Assembly (NCBI GenBank): GCA_023231425.1
Contig: JALNVI010000024.1
Span: 1-35,342 of the forward strand
DNA: 35,342 bases
Reading direction: 5' to 3'
DNA from: Desulforhopalus sp.
GTDB lineage: Bacteria > Desulfobacterota > Desulfobulbia > Desulfobulbales > Desulfocapsaceae
In this document: in pieces, positions 16,664 to 25,479 of the stretch
Position numbering within the stretch: position 1 is the stretch's first letter
Layout: every line of letters starts with the position of its first letter
The notes under the pieces: model-generated
Databases searched by the model: none
Told to the model about the DNA's origin: nothing
Seen by the model: only the letters and a program-made list of their open reading frames with translations
Program-made: the position numbers and the translations under genes

Positions 16664-17196
16664 AAAAGCTGCTTCTCCCCCTGATTCTCCTTGTGCCCTT
16701 TCTCCTGCTCTCAGGTGGCTGTGCACAAAAACATATCAACAGTATTGAGGCCACTGCCTATTGCGGCTGCGGGCAGTGCTGTGACTGGGAACGCGGCAGC
16801 TGGACATATCTGAAGCTCGATTTCTGGAACCGCTACGTATCAAAAGGCGCACGCAAGGGACGGTACTACGACGGCCGCACCGCCAGCGGAACCTTCCCCC
16901 GCGAGGTGGAAAAGGGCTTTTTCTCCTTCGACTCCCTGCAGAGACCGTGGATGATTCCTGTCCGTATCATTCTCTTCCCGTGGAAATTTCTGCCCCACGA
17001 CGGTACCATTGCCGCTGATACCAGCTACTTCCCCTTTGGTACCCGCATGTTTGTGCCAGGCTACGGCTGGGGGACGGTGGAAGACCGCGGCGGCGCCATC
17101 AAGGGGCCGAGGCGCATCGATCTTTATTTTTCCTCCCACAACGACGCCCTCAACTGGGGGCGGCGCAGGATAGAGGTAGAAGTGCACCGTCCCTGA
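16660..17196 (+). CDS. 3D-domain lipoprotein, double-psi beta-barrel
   Basis: The 178-residue protein has a lipoprotein signal (MKKLLLPLILLVPFLLLSGG, then lipid-accepting Cys21) and a 3D domain. The defining aspartates are in IAADTSYFPFGTRMFV, VEDRGGAIKG and RRIDLYFSSHNDALNWGRR. Such domains are found in MltA-like lytic transglycosylases and stationary-phase YabE/YuiC-type proteins, so a peptidoglycan-remodelling role in the periplasm is likely. An early TAYCGCGQCCDW cysteine cluster follows the signal. The start overlaps mutL by 4 bases (ATGA), so they are co-transcribed although unrelated in function. Confidence 0.88.
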   Translation: MKKLLLPLILLVPFLLLSGGCAQKHINSIEATAYCGCGQCCDWERGSWTYLKLDFWNRYVSKGARKGRYYDGRTASGTFPREVEKGFFSFDSLQRPWMIPVRIILFPWKFLPHDGTIAADTSYFPFGTRMFVPGYGWGTVEDRGGAIKGPRRIDLYFSSHNDALNWGRRRIEVEVHRP

Positions 17197-17268
17197 GACG
17201 ACATGAGGGGTACCCATGAAGTGAGCCAGGAGGAGGGGAAAAGCAAAAGGCGGAAAGGCATTTTTTAC

Positions 17269-17285
17269 CACGAAGAACGCGAAGA
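17269..17285. repeat. CACGAAG-type 9-base repeat unit, copy 1
   Basis: The 17-mer CACGAAGAACGCGAAGA is shared exactly with 35171-35187. It consists of two 9-base-like CRCGAAGRA units, a common intergenic repeat style in many bacteria. Confidence 0.55.
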
Positions 17286-17357
17286 AAGGCTAAAAAGATT
17301 TGAGGACAAAGATTTAGTTTAATTAACGCGGGAAGGAAGCCAAAAGGTCTTTGCAGG

Positions 17358-17376
17358 GACGCCCAATCTGGGCGTC
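17358..17376. repeat. GACGCCCA hairpin, part of compound intergenic repeat
   Basis: GACGCCCA and TGGGCGTC pair perfectly around ATC. The hairpin resembles a weaker one at the right window edge (35313-35335). The 317-base gap 17197-17513 between the 3D-domain gene and glgC holds this hairpin, the CACGAAG repeat, a possible GGTACC end at 17205-17213 and an element fragment at 17480-17516. I see no gene in it. Confidence 0.45.
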
Positions 17377-17479
17377 TTCAGCACGACAAACGTCCCCAGC
17401 ACAACAGTCCTTTCGGCAGCCGGGCCTGCTCCCTGTTGAATACAGCAGCGGGGACACACGTAAGAGGGAGTGCCCCGAA

Positions 17480-17516
17480 AATTTGAACGAATACAACCTG
17501 TTTTAAGATACCCTTA
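17480..17516. repeat. GGTACC-ended element, right-end fragment
   Basis: The segment ATTTGAACGAATACAACCTG, followed by TTTTAAGATACCC, matches the right end of the element at 31281-31460, with several substitutions in the terminal GGTACC. It overlaps the last codons of glgC. Confidence 0.5.
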
Positions 17517-18764
17517 GATTACTGTGTTATCGTCAATTATTGCACTTTTGGGAACAATAACCAAGCCATCGCGTACCACCCAGTTTTCATTCTCATAATC
17601 CGGTCGATCTGGCAGGTGACGAATGTGCACATTGCGACCAACCCTGGCTTTTTTATCTATAATTGCGCCTTCAATGGTTGAACCATTACCTATACCGATG
17701 TCAGGACGCCCCAGCTGGACGTTTTCCGCACGATGCTCATCAGTTTCATAAGAATCTGACCCCATCATAATAGAGTCACGCATCACAACCCCAGTCCCGA
17801 TGATAGAACGGATACCAACCACGGAATTGCTGATTTCCGCATCAGCTATTCGGCATCCACCGGCCAGCAGTGTCTTTGTTAATCGTGCTCCCTGCAGGTC
17901 ACCAGGGGGGAGAAAGCGAGGATTTGTGTAGACAGGCTGATTGGGAAGATTGAGCTCAAATGCCGGGCTGGCGGCCAGCTCCATATTCACCTCGTAATAG
18001 CGCTTAATTGTACCGATATCTGCCCAATAGCCATCAAATATATATCCCATCACGCGGCGATTCACCAAAGCCTCAGGAATGATGTCCTTACCAAAATCGT
18101 CCCCCGGTGCAGTCAGAAGTTCGAACAGCAGCTTCGTGGAGAAAACATAGATTCCCATCGATGCCAAAAAGGGCTTTTCCGTCCCGGGGAGACTTTCCAG
18201 CCCGTCAAGTTGAGCCGGTTCCGGTTTTTCAGTAAAGCTTACTATTCCACCGTCAGCATTCCGTTTAAGAATACCCAGCTCAGGGGCCTCCACGGCCCCC
18301 ACCGGCTGGACGGCCAGGGTGATATCAGCATGGGTATCAATATGGTATTGGACAAATTTCCGATAATCCATCCTGTAGAGGTGATCTCCTGCCAGGATAA
18401 GAACATACGTTGTCCCCGCATTCTCGATCTCTACCATCTGCTGCCGAACCGCATCGGCGGTACCCTGATACCATCCCTTGTTCTCGGGTGTCTGCTCGGC
18501 CGCCAGTATCTGTACCCATCCGTTGGTAAACATATCTCTTCTATATGTTCGAAAAATATGCCGATGCAACGAAACAGAGTTGAACTGGGTGAGAATAGAT
18601 ATTTTATCAATACCTGAGTGGATGCAGTTACTGATGGGAATATCAATCAGGCGGTATTTACCGGCAAAAGAAACGGCCGGTTTAGACCGTTTCTTCGTCA
18701 GGGGATACAGGCGGGAACCTCTGCCACCGCCCAGTATTAAGCCTAAAACGTCTCTCATTATCAT
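17514..18764 (-). CDS. glgC: Glucose-1-phosphate adenylyltransferase
   Basis: GlgC makes ADP-glucose from ATP and glucose-1-phosphate, the committed step of glycogen synthesis. The 416-residue protein starts with the nucleotide-binding LILGGGRGSRLYPLTKKRSK, followed by PAVSFAGKYRLIDIPISNC. Further motifs are KGWYQGTADAVRQ (about 95-107), LAGDHLYRMDY with the metal Asp, and FTEKPEP. The C-terminal left-handed beta-helix has repeats such as VVGIRSIIGTGVVMRDSIMMG. The start has an AGGGG stretch 12 bases upstream; a second ATG two codons in is possible. It stands alone on the minus strand, with repeat elements on both sides. Confidence 0.97.
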   Translation of the reverse strand: MIMRDVLGLILGGGRGSRLYPLTKKRSKPAVSFAGKYRLIDIPISNCIHSGIDKISILTQFNSVSLHRHIFRTYRRDMFTNGWVQILAAEQTPENKGWYQGTADAVRQQMVEIENAGTTYVLILAGDHLYRMDYRKFVQYHIDTHADITLAVQPVGAVEAPELGILKRNADGGIVSFTEKPEPAQLDGLESLPGTEKPFLASMGIYVFSTKLLFELLTAPGDDFGKDIIPEALVNRRVMGYIFDGYWADIGTIKRYYEVNMELAASPAFELNLPNQPVYTNPRFLPPGDLQGARLTKTLLAGGCRIADAEISNSVVGIRSIIGTGVVMRDSIMMGSDSYETDEHRAENVQLGRPDIGIGNGSTIEGAIIDKKARVGRNVHIRHLPDRPDYENENWVVRDGLVIVPKSAIIDDNTVI

Positions 18765-18861
18765 TTTTACAAGACCCCTTTTAGAGACTTACCTTTCCAC
18801 AGCCAGAAAATAACCTGCCACAATACATAAATCTGCTGAATAATTAAGACGTTACCGACTC

Positions 18862-19000
18862 GGTGGGCATTGAACAAGCGCCCATCTTCTTCGTTAGAAG
18901 TAAAAATTTATCCCAGGCATCTCATCTCAAAGTTATGCCTGCGGTAAATCCCCATCTGTGCCTCGAATATGAACGGAATGCAAGGTTTTTCAGGGTACCC
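18862..19000. repeat. GGTACC-ended element, shortened divergent copy
   Basis: The left part shares GCGCCCATCTTCTTCGTTA and AAAATTTATCC with the element at 31630. The right part shares GCCTCGAATATGAACG and ends CAGGGTACCC. The central core (AGCGAGGAACGAGACG) is missing, giving about 139 bases instead of about 180. It fills most of the 351-base gap 18765-19115, which has no gene. Confidence 0.75.
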
Positions 19001-19115
19001 TTAATTTGATAATTTTGCGCTTATTTCCTTAAACGTCCCAGATGGCAGACTCGGCCCCTGTATGTAAAGAATCTGCCGGGAATACATTTCCTGTAAAAAA
19101 TAAATCCTCGTTACT

Positions 19116-20051
19116 TCACGAAAACACTTCGCTGAGTTGAACTTTTTCTAACAATTCCTTTACCTGCTCAAGGGTTCCCACCGCTGTACCATTCTGGCTC
19201 GCAGTTGCGGCACCACAGGCGATCCCTTTACACAGGGCATCCGGCATGCTGTCCCCCTGACTCAGGCCCCACACCATCCCGGCGACCATAGAGTCACCGG
19301 CACCAGTGGGATTGCCCTCAACTATTTCCGGGCTGGACGCAAGCCATGCCCTGCCTTCACTCACCAGCAGGGCACCCTTTTTCCCAAGGGATATGACAAC
19401 ATTTTCGGGACCAGTTTTCTGAATCGCAACACCTGCTGCGACAATCTCAGCAGGTGTATTGACGGGAAGCCCAGTCAGCTCGCGGGCTTCCTCGTCGTTG
19501 GGTTTCACCAGTTCTGGCCCTGCACCACAGCTCTGCTTTAAAGCAGCCTCGCTGGTATCAAGAAAGACCCTGGCCCCGGCTGACTGAATAATCTTTATCA
19601 TCTCACTGTAGAAGTTCTCTGGCACTCCCGGCGGGAGACTGCCCGCCAGCACCCACCAGTCGCCGGTCCGGGCACGTTCACGGATCTTATATTCCAGTTG
19701 AACAAGATCGGTTTCGGCAATGGTGGGGCCCGGCTCGTTAACCTTCACGTACCGGTCATTTTCATTGCTGACAATGGAAACATTCGTACGGGTTTCGCCC
19801 CCCACCCAGATAAACTCGGTATCAATTCCCAGCCCCTCCAGCATCTCCTGGAGCATCTCGCCACTCTTTCCCGCAGCAAAACCGAGTGCAATGCTCGGAG
19901 TACCAAGTGACTTCAGCATACGAGCCACATTGAAGCCTTTTCCACCGCAATCCACCCGCCATTCTGAAGCCCGGAGAACAGTATTAAATAAAATATCAGC
20001 AACTGTTAACTCCCGGTCAACTGCAGGGTTCAACGTCACAGTAAATATCAT
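19116..20051 (-). CDS. PfkB-family kinase, 1-phosphofructokinase-like
   Basis: The 311-residue protein belongs to the 1-phosphofructokinase/tagatose-6-phosphate kinase branch of PfkB kinases: N-terminal MIFTVTLNPAVDRELTV, substrate-binding VDCGGKGFNVARMLKSLG (33-50), and signature NPTGAGDSMVAG with catalytic-base Asp253. Fructose-1-phosphate is the most likely substrate, fitting import through a PTS, but tagatose-6-phosphate cannot be excluded. It is the third gene of the minus-strand operon with the PTS fusion and the dehydrogenase, 3 bases after the dehydrogenase stop. Control by the divergent LacI-type protein is inferred. Confidence 0.9.
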   Translation of the reverse strand: MIFTVTLNPAVDRELTVADILFNTVLRASEWRVDCGGKGFNVARMLKSLGTPSIALGFAAGKSGEMLQEMLEGLGIDTEFIWVGGETRTNVSIVSNENDRYVKVNEPGPTIAETDLVQLEYKIRERARTGDWWVLAGSLPPGVPENFYSEMIKIIQSAGARVFLDTSEAALKQSCGAGPELVKPNDEEARELTGLPVNTPAEIVAAGVAIQKTGPENVVISLGKKGALLVSEGRAWLASSPEIVEGNPTGAGDSMVAGMVWGLSQGDSMPDALCKGIACGAATASQNGTAVGTLEQVKELLEKVQLSEVFS

Positions 20052-20054
20052 TTT

Positions 20055-21791
20055 TCAGTCCTTCCAGTATTTTTCAAACAGCACTTTTTCTGCCTCTACG
20101 GTCCACATATTGCCAGGTCCAAGTTTTGCTGCGATCTCAGGCTCCGTTTTGTGTAAATCATCAAGTCCAAGAAGTGGCAGATCAGGAAACTCAGGGAAAA
20201 TAATGACTTTCCCGGCAAAGCTGCCCTCAATTACCGCCCTGATCCCCTCTTTAGCAACCTTCATCCCGCCGATAGCACCAACGCTGCGCCCTGGAGACAG
20301 CGCGCCTTTAGAGGCCTGGTCCATCACCTTGAACTGATCATTGAGACTCAAGCCGGAAGTGCCTGTATACTGGGCATTGGACATATAGACGGTGCTCATA
20401 TCAAGATCGGCCATTGTGCCATTGGGCACACCCGCAAAAAAGACCAGCATACCGTCTTTATTCATCAGAGTAGCAGCCTCCGTCATCACCGCAGCAATGG
20501 GGACACTTACCACAACATCGTCAGCTCCCTGACCACCGGTAACATTCATGACAAACTCATGGATCGATTTATCACTCGTCTGGGGATTATAGGTAAACAG
20601 TTCGCAGTTATTACTTTTGGCCAGAGGTCCAAAGCGTTCCTGTATGGCAGCAAGCCGCATATCGCTGACTTCTGTGGCAATAACCTTGCCTGGTCCACCC
20701 GGAAGTTCAATGGCCCGCTGAACATGCATCTGCCCCATGGGACCACCGGCACCGACAAAGACTGTTGTGCCCCCCGTCTTCAGTTCACAACGGTTTCTCT
20801 TTTCTCCGTAAGAAGCACTGATATCTGGACCCTGGCAACCAATAAAGGCGATATAGTCATAATGAAGACGTCCGGCATCGGTATTGACCAGGCCATCAAG
20901 GGGAGTCTCACCCACCATATTCAGGGTGCCTCTGCGCTTAATGTGTCTGGCCACAGCACCCACGGTTTCAGCGGAGCGGGGATCGAGCATAACGATGTCG
21001 TCAAAACCGGCACCATCTGTAAATTCTTTAGAAAGGGCCTCGTACTGATCAGGGGTGATGTTGTCGCGCACAACAATCTTCGCCGATGTCTTTTTAGCAA
21101 GATCAGCAACAGATGCCGGGACATCGGAGAGAATTATGGTTGCAGGCGCCTGAAGGCCAGTTGAAAACGTATACTCACGCTCGTCACCTGGCCTGCCGAG
21201 AATCCACATGACACCGCCATCCATGGGCTCCAGACGTCGCCTCTGGGTGTAGGCCGCGAGAACACAGCCCCAGGGCTCAAGGAGGGACGCTTCGGCATAC
21301 CCCATCTCTGTACCTATGGGGAGCAGACATGCCCCCTCGTCGGTTTCAAGCATCTCTGAACCCATCAGGTGATACTGGGTAAGGCCGCCGGGGATAGTGT
21401 AACCATAGGCGGTACTCTTGCCGTTTTGATAAATATCAGGCTGTACCGCCAGCCGCTGACCCGGGGTATATTTTTCTTTGAGATCATCCCCCACAGCGAG
21501 GACAGTAAGGCAGACTTCATGGCCAAGCCTGGTGGGCTCTTTCTGCAAATCACGATTATACAATTTGGGGTGTTTCCTCCCCATTTTGATCAACTTCACA
21601 TCGGAAAAACAGAGCCCGACGCTATCGATACGCACCAGCATCTGGTCTGCCGCCGGTTGAGACACGGGGAACTGTTCTGGTTTTCCATCTTTTCCTATAT
21701 TTTCTTCACCCGCACCGTACATATTCCAGGTCAGGGTTTTCTCGGGGAGGGTCTGATCGGCAGAGGCGTATTGGCTATATTTTGATGTCAT
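20055..21791 (-). CDS. Zinc-type MDR dehydrogenase with two Rossmann-like regions
   Basis: The protein has 578 residues, compared with about 345 for ordinary sorbitol or alcohol dehydrogenases. The GroES-like domain holds the catalytic zinc ligands Cys61 (GLCFSD), His91-Glu92 (GHEV) and Glu172 (LEPWGC). The four-cysteine structural zinc loop is absent. A first Rossmann-like segment (about 190-320) has a degenerate GRPGDE in place of the dinucleotide loop. A second (about 340-490) has a good loop, GAGGPMG, at 347-353. It resembles sugar- or polyol-phosphate dehydrogenases such as SorE-type reductases, fitting a PTS plus phosphofructokinase operon. A polyol-phosphate or keto-sugar-phosphate substrate is inferred. 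It lies 166 bases after the PTS gene. Confidence 0.85.
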   Translation of the reverse strand: MTSKYSQYASADQTLPEKTLTWNMYGAGEENIGKDGKPEQFPVSQPAADQMLVRIDSVGLCFSDVKLIKMGRKHPKLYNRDLQKEPTRLGHEVCLTVLAVGDDLKEKYTPGQRLAVQPDIYQNGKSTAYGYTIPGGLTQYHLMGSEMLETDEGACLLPIGTEMGYAEASLLEPWGCVLAAYTQRRRLEPMDGGVMWILGRPGDEREYTFSTGLQAPATIILSDVPASVADLAKKTSAKIVVRDNITPDQYEALSKEFTDGAGFDDIVMLDPRSAETVGAVARHIKRRGTLNMVGETPLDGLVNTDAGRLHYDYIAFIGCQGPDISASYGEKRNRCELKTGGTTVFVGAGGPMGQMHVQRAIELPGGPGKVIATEVSDMRLAAIQERFGPLAKSNNCELFTYNPQTSDKSIHEFVMNVTGGQGADDVVVSVPIAAVMTEAATLMNKDGMLVFFAGVPNGTMADLDMSTVYMSNAQYTGTSGLSLNDQFKVMDQASKGALSPGRSVGAIGGMKVAKEGIRAVIEGSFAGKVIIFPEFPDLPLLGLDDLHKTEPEIAAKLGPGNMWTVEAEKVLFEKYWKD

Positions 21792-21840
21792 GGTTCTCTC
21801 CTTGTTAAAAGTTAGTACACTGGCAATTCATCCAAAGGTT

Positions 21841-21958
21841 AAGGGGACCTTGAATAACCAGTCTTTCAGGAATGAATTGAGTACTGGTACCTGCGCTCCC
21901 TCAACTGAGGGCTGAACTGAGTCCGGCATATCTTCCCGCGTACCGGTGCTCCAGGTAC
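21841..21958. repeat. GGTACC-ended element, degenerate remnant
   Basis: The left end GGGGACCTTGAATAACCAGT, then CTTTC, matches the element start with one changed base in GGTACC. A possible right end GCTCCAGGTACT closes it at about 21958. The interior is unlike the other copies. It sits in the gap between the dehydrogenase and PTS genes. Confidence 0.45.
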
Positions 21959-24336
21959 TACAACAGATCTTCGTTTGTTTTATACAATTCCATAATTGCT
22001 TCTGAAGTGTCCAGTTGCAGCGCCTTATTTGCTTTCTCCTGCAATTTACTATAGCTGACTGCGCGGATAATATTTTTCACTGCCCCCACATTGGCGGGGC
22101 TGACGGACAGTTCAGTCACCCCCAGCCCGACCAGCAGTGAAGCAAGACTGGGGATTGCAGCCGCATTGCCGCACACGCCAACCCATTTGCCATGAGCCTG
22201 CGCGGCTTCTACCGTCATCTCAATCATTTTCACCAGGGCAGGATGGTAACTGTCAGCGTCAGAAGAGAGCTCAGGATGCAGGCGGTCTATGGCCAGGGTG
22301 TATTGTGTCAAGTCATTTGAACCAATGGAAAAGAAATCCACTTCTTTCGCCAAATGCTCCGTAATCATGGCCGCAGAGGGGACCTCAATCATAATCCCCA
22401 GCGGCAACCGGGGAGCGTTCAGCTGCAGGCGAACACTCTCGGCAATATCTCGCGCTTTTCTCCACTCCGACATTTTACCGATCATCGGAAACATAATGTG
22501 CAGTCCGGTCGAACCGGCTGTCTCTTTCTGCCAGATCGCTGCCTGGTAAATGGCTTCCAGCTGGCGTCTGAAGATGTCTTCATGTTTAAACGACAGGCGA
22601 ATCCCCCTCATACCGAGGAAGGGGTTATCTTCTTGAGGAATATGCAGCCAGGACACAGCCTTGTCTCCGCCAATATCCAGCGTACGCACGATCAGCTGAC
22701 GACTGCCAAGTTCTTTGATAATGGCCTTTAAGGCATCACATTGCTTTTCAACAGGTGGTTCTGTCTCTGAAGATTCAAAAAGGAACTCAGTCCGGAGCAG
22801 CCCCACACCTTCACCACCATTCTCTAAAACAAGTTTCGCGTCTTCCAGTGTGGCGATATTGCATACGATATCGATATGACGACCATCCAGCGTTTCAGCG
22901 GCCTTATGCTTCTGCTCATTTTCTCCTTTGCGGATTTGGTCCCACTGCGCAATCCATTCCATCCCATTTTTTTGTGTTGCTTCATCCGGATGAACATAAA
23001 TGGAAGAGGCCTGTGGATCGACAATGACCAGTTCACCGTCCTCAATGTTCTTCAGCGCCCCATCACCAAGACCAACGACTGCAGGAAGCCCGAGGGCTCT
23101 GGCAAGAATCGCCATATGGCTGTTGGGACCGCCAAGCTCCGTGCAGATGCCACGAACCTTCAGACCCTGCAATCCCGCTGTTTGCGAAGGTGTGAGATCT
23201 TTTGCCATCAGAATGAAATCAGTCTGCGGATATTCGACTGCTGAAACAGCTTCCACAATCAAAGCCAGGACCCGATCACGAACGTCAATAAGATCGGCAA
23301 TCCTTGCCCTCAGGCGCTCGTTATCAACTTTTTTCAACGACTCAACCTGTTTTTCAATTGCCTGATGAAAAGACCAGGCAGCAGTCTTGCCATTTATGAT
23401 GAACTTTTCGCTGTCGGTTAACACCAGTTCATCCTGCAACAACTGCTTCTGAGCATGCAAAATGGCAGCTTCATTTGGAGCCCTGCTTTGCAGCTTCGCT
23501 TTCAGTTTATCGAGTTGACCTGCGGCCTCGGTCAAGGCATCGCTAAAACGCTTCGCTTCCGCCCCGGGGTCTTGTGCGTTCTCCTCGAATTTCATTTTTC
23601 TTGCATACAGTCGAAATACCGGTGCCATCGTAATACCAGGTGATGCCGCAGAGCCACGCAGCGTCAGACGACACTGAACATCGGGCAGAGCGGATAAAAC
23701 ACTCAGAGGATTATAGGAGGCATTAGCCTGCTCCTCATCATTGTCCAGCCCCAGGTTAATCATTTCAGCCAGCGCCTGTACTGCCTGCTCCGCCTCAGGT
23801 CCCTGGGCCGAAACTGTAAGGACATCACCATGCATTGCGCCCATGGTCAAAAGGGTCGCCATGGATTTGGGATTTGCCGTCTTTTTATCGTTTCGAATGC
23901 GGATATCTGTTCCTGAAAATGTTGCGGCGCGCTCTGCAATCAAACTGGCCGGGCGGGCATGCATCCCCTCTGCATCAACAACCGTTGCTTCTGCTGTAAC
24001 GGCATAATCTTCCAGCTGTTCAGGTGCACCATGCTTTTCTGCGTTCAGTGCATCCAGAATATCGTTTTTATTGGTTGTGGTGGCCAGCTGGCCAGCTGTG
24101 GTCTCATCCATAACCACCGTGGTCAAACGTTCAAGCAGCTTCAAATGATCTTTGCCCCTTGCCGCAATACCGACAATCAAACGAGCCACATCGCCCCTGT
24201 CGTTCCACACAACCCCTTCAGGCACCTGCACAATAAAGACACCGGTCCTGATTACCTGATCTTTTGCTTCATTTACACCGTGCGGGATTGCAACGCCGTT
24301 AATGAGATAGGTACTGACTTTTTCATTACTGGACAT
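21958..24336 (-). CDS. Fused PTS protein: short IIA (mannitol/fructose type), HPr, Enzyme I
   Basis: This 792-residue phosphotransferase fusion passes phosphate from phosphoenolpyruvate to an incoming sugar. Residues 1-95 match mannitol/fructose-type IIA with phospho-His19 (GVAIPHG), but the usual 50-60 residues before this motif are missing. HPr spans about 110-198, with His126 (GMHARPAS) and a regulatory-type Ser158 (NPKSMATLL). Enzyme I spans about 226-792, with phospho-His407 (GGPNSHMAILAR), LLRTEFLFE, FFSIGSNDLTQYT and a C-terminal Cys (GVCGNAAA). The start has a strong AGGAGG, and the frame meets a stop about 65 bases upstream without another start. No EIIB or EIIC lies in the window, so the permease is elsewhere or the role is regulatory. 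Confidence 0.93.
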   Translation of the reverse strand: MSSNEKVSTYLINGVAIPHGVNEAKDQVIRTGVFIVQVPEGVVWNDRGDVARLIVGIAARGKDHLKLLERLTTVVMDETTAGQLATTTNKNDILDALNAEKHGAPEQLEDYAVTAEATVVDAEGMHARPASLIAERAATFSGTDIRIRNDKKTANPKSMATLLTMGAMHGDVLTVSAQGPEAEQAVQALAEMINLGLDNDEEQANASYNPLSVLSALPDVQCRLTLRGSAASPGITMAPVFRLYARKMKFEENAQDPGAEAKRFSDALTEAAGQLDKLKAKLQSRAPNEAAILHAQKQLLQDELVLTDSEKFIINGKTAAWSFHQAIEKQVESLKKVDNERLRARIADLIDVRDRVLALIVEAVSAVEYPQTDFILMAKDLTPSQTAGLQGLKVRGICTELGGPNSHMAILARALGLPAVVGLGDGALKNIEDGELVIVDPQASSIYVHPDEATQKNGMEWIAQWDQIRKGENEQKHKAAETLDGRHIDIVCNIATLEDAKLVLENGGEGVGLLRTEFLFESSETEPPVEKQCDALKAIIKELGSRQLIVRTLDIGGDKAVSWLHIPQEDNPFLGMRGIRLSFKHEDIFRRQLEAIYQAAIWQKETAGSTGLHIMFPMIGKMSEWRKARDIAESVRLQLNAPRLPLGIMIEVPSAAMITEHLAKEVDFFSIGSNDLTQYTLAIDRLHPELSSDADSYHPALVKMIEMTVEAAQAHGKWVGVCGNAAAIPSLASLLVGLGVTELSVSPANVGAVKNIIRAVSYSKLQEKANKALQLDTSEAIMELYKTNEDLL

Positions 24337-24583
24337 AAACAGACCTCCTGGCCACCTGGTTATTCGAGAAACCCTTATCTCTGTTTAAATTCGGGTAATA
24401 AAAAAACCTGAGTTCGGAGCAATCATTACGGGAATAAAGCAGCCGAACTGTTACCTTTTTTCCTTTTTTCAGACCCCCTTTGATATGAGTTAGTGTAAGG
24501 ACCAGGCCTTTTTCCTTTCTATCGGTAAATCCGGGCGGCCTTGCCCTATGGAAAATTATCTGTGGTTATCTCTCCACCCAAAT

Positions 24584-24613
24584 ATTGTAATCGTTTACAA
24601 CTTGCATTGTCAA
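24584..24613 (-). promoter_or_regulatory. Promoter of the PTS operon
   Basis: Minus-strand TTGACA (24608-24613, consensus) and TACAAT (24584-24589) are 18 bases apart. The -10 box lies inside the palindrome at 24585-24600, so a bound repressor would block RNA polymerase. The leader to the ATG is about 240 bases. Confidence 0.75.
24585..24600. promoter_or_regulatory. LacI-type operator before the PTS operon
   Basis: TTGTAAACGATTACAA (read on the minus strand) is a 16-base palindrome with a central CG, typical of LacI/GalR-family sites. A 14-of-16 match lies at 25492-25507. The divergent LacI-family gene nearby is the natural binder. Confidence 0.75.
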
Positions 24614-25323
24614 TTATTTTTTCAAAATCTTGTCCTCGTGTGCAGAGTACTGTATTCATGTGAAAAATTTTAACAATCTTCAGGATATCAGATATTTTTC
24701 AAAATATTGTTCAACACCCTCTTTACTCTCCACACGAAAATTTATTTTTCTATTAATTTTAGCTATTTAACTATAAAAAATATCCTCTAAAAAAAACAAT
24801 ACCATTTAAAAAAAATGAGAAAATCACATACAAATGCGCCACCGCCTTGTAATGAAAAAGCACCAGAAAAAAGTCGCCAATTAATAAAAGTTTTCATTTT
24901 TTCAGGTATAATATGACTACAGAAATACACTCCTCAACGGGATATAGTGGAGTTAATTTTTTGAAATTATTATGTTTTTTCCCGAAAAACTGGCGTACAG
25001 ACAGCCCTCCTCGATTCAGATGGACCCTTCAGAAAATTTGCCAGCTTACTGAGCGCAAAGCCATGGTTGACCGCCAGCGCCCCCCCTCTCCAGCAGTCGG
25101 CAGGCCAAATCCACGGGCATAAAATCAGGCATCGTGCGCCTCAAAAGTCCCGGACGCCAGCGCATTATCAGCCATGCGATGCCTGTTGACGCCCTGCATC
25201 AAAAGTATCATTTCCTCATTGCCAGGCGAATTGGTCGATGCTCCCTTTACTTCAGCAACCGGTCAGGTTGATCTGAGTGACGCGGTTACAGCGGACACGA
25301 AATCTACGTAGCTGATTATCCGC

Positions 25324-25453
25324 AATTTATCCTCCGACAAAGCGAGGAACGAGACGTCGAGGGAAGCGCTGAACTCCGATATCAGAATTATACCTGCTGT
25401 AAATTTCCTCCTGCATCTCACATGGGTACAAAACACAAGCTGCTTCAGGATCT
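25324..25453. repeat. GGTACC-ended element, copy lacking its left end
   Basis: It shares AATTTATCCTCCGACAAAGC, then GAGGAACGAGACGTCGAG, with the copies at 31281 and 31630. It ends in CAAGCTGCTTCAGGATC, a decayed right end. The left end with GGTACC is missing. The 1218-base gap 24337-25554 also contains the two promoters and operators. A stretch at 24911-25300 has short open frames and may be decayed coding sequence. Confidence 0.7.
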
Positions 25454-25479
25454 TCAGATGATATGAAGCACGAATATTT

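Noticed and set aside
15809..16726. 305-residue minus-strand frame opposite the mutL 3' half
   Set aside because: Antisense shadow; mutL motifs on the plus strand are complete through this region.
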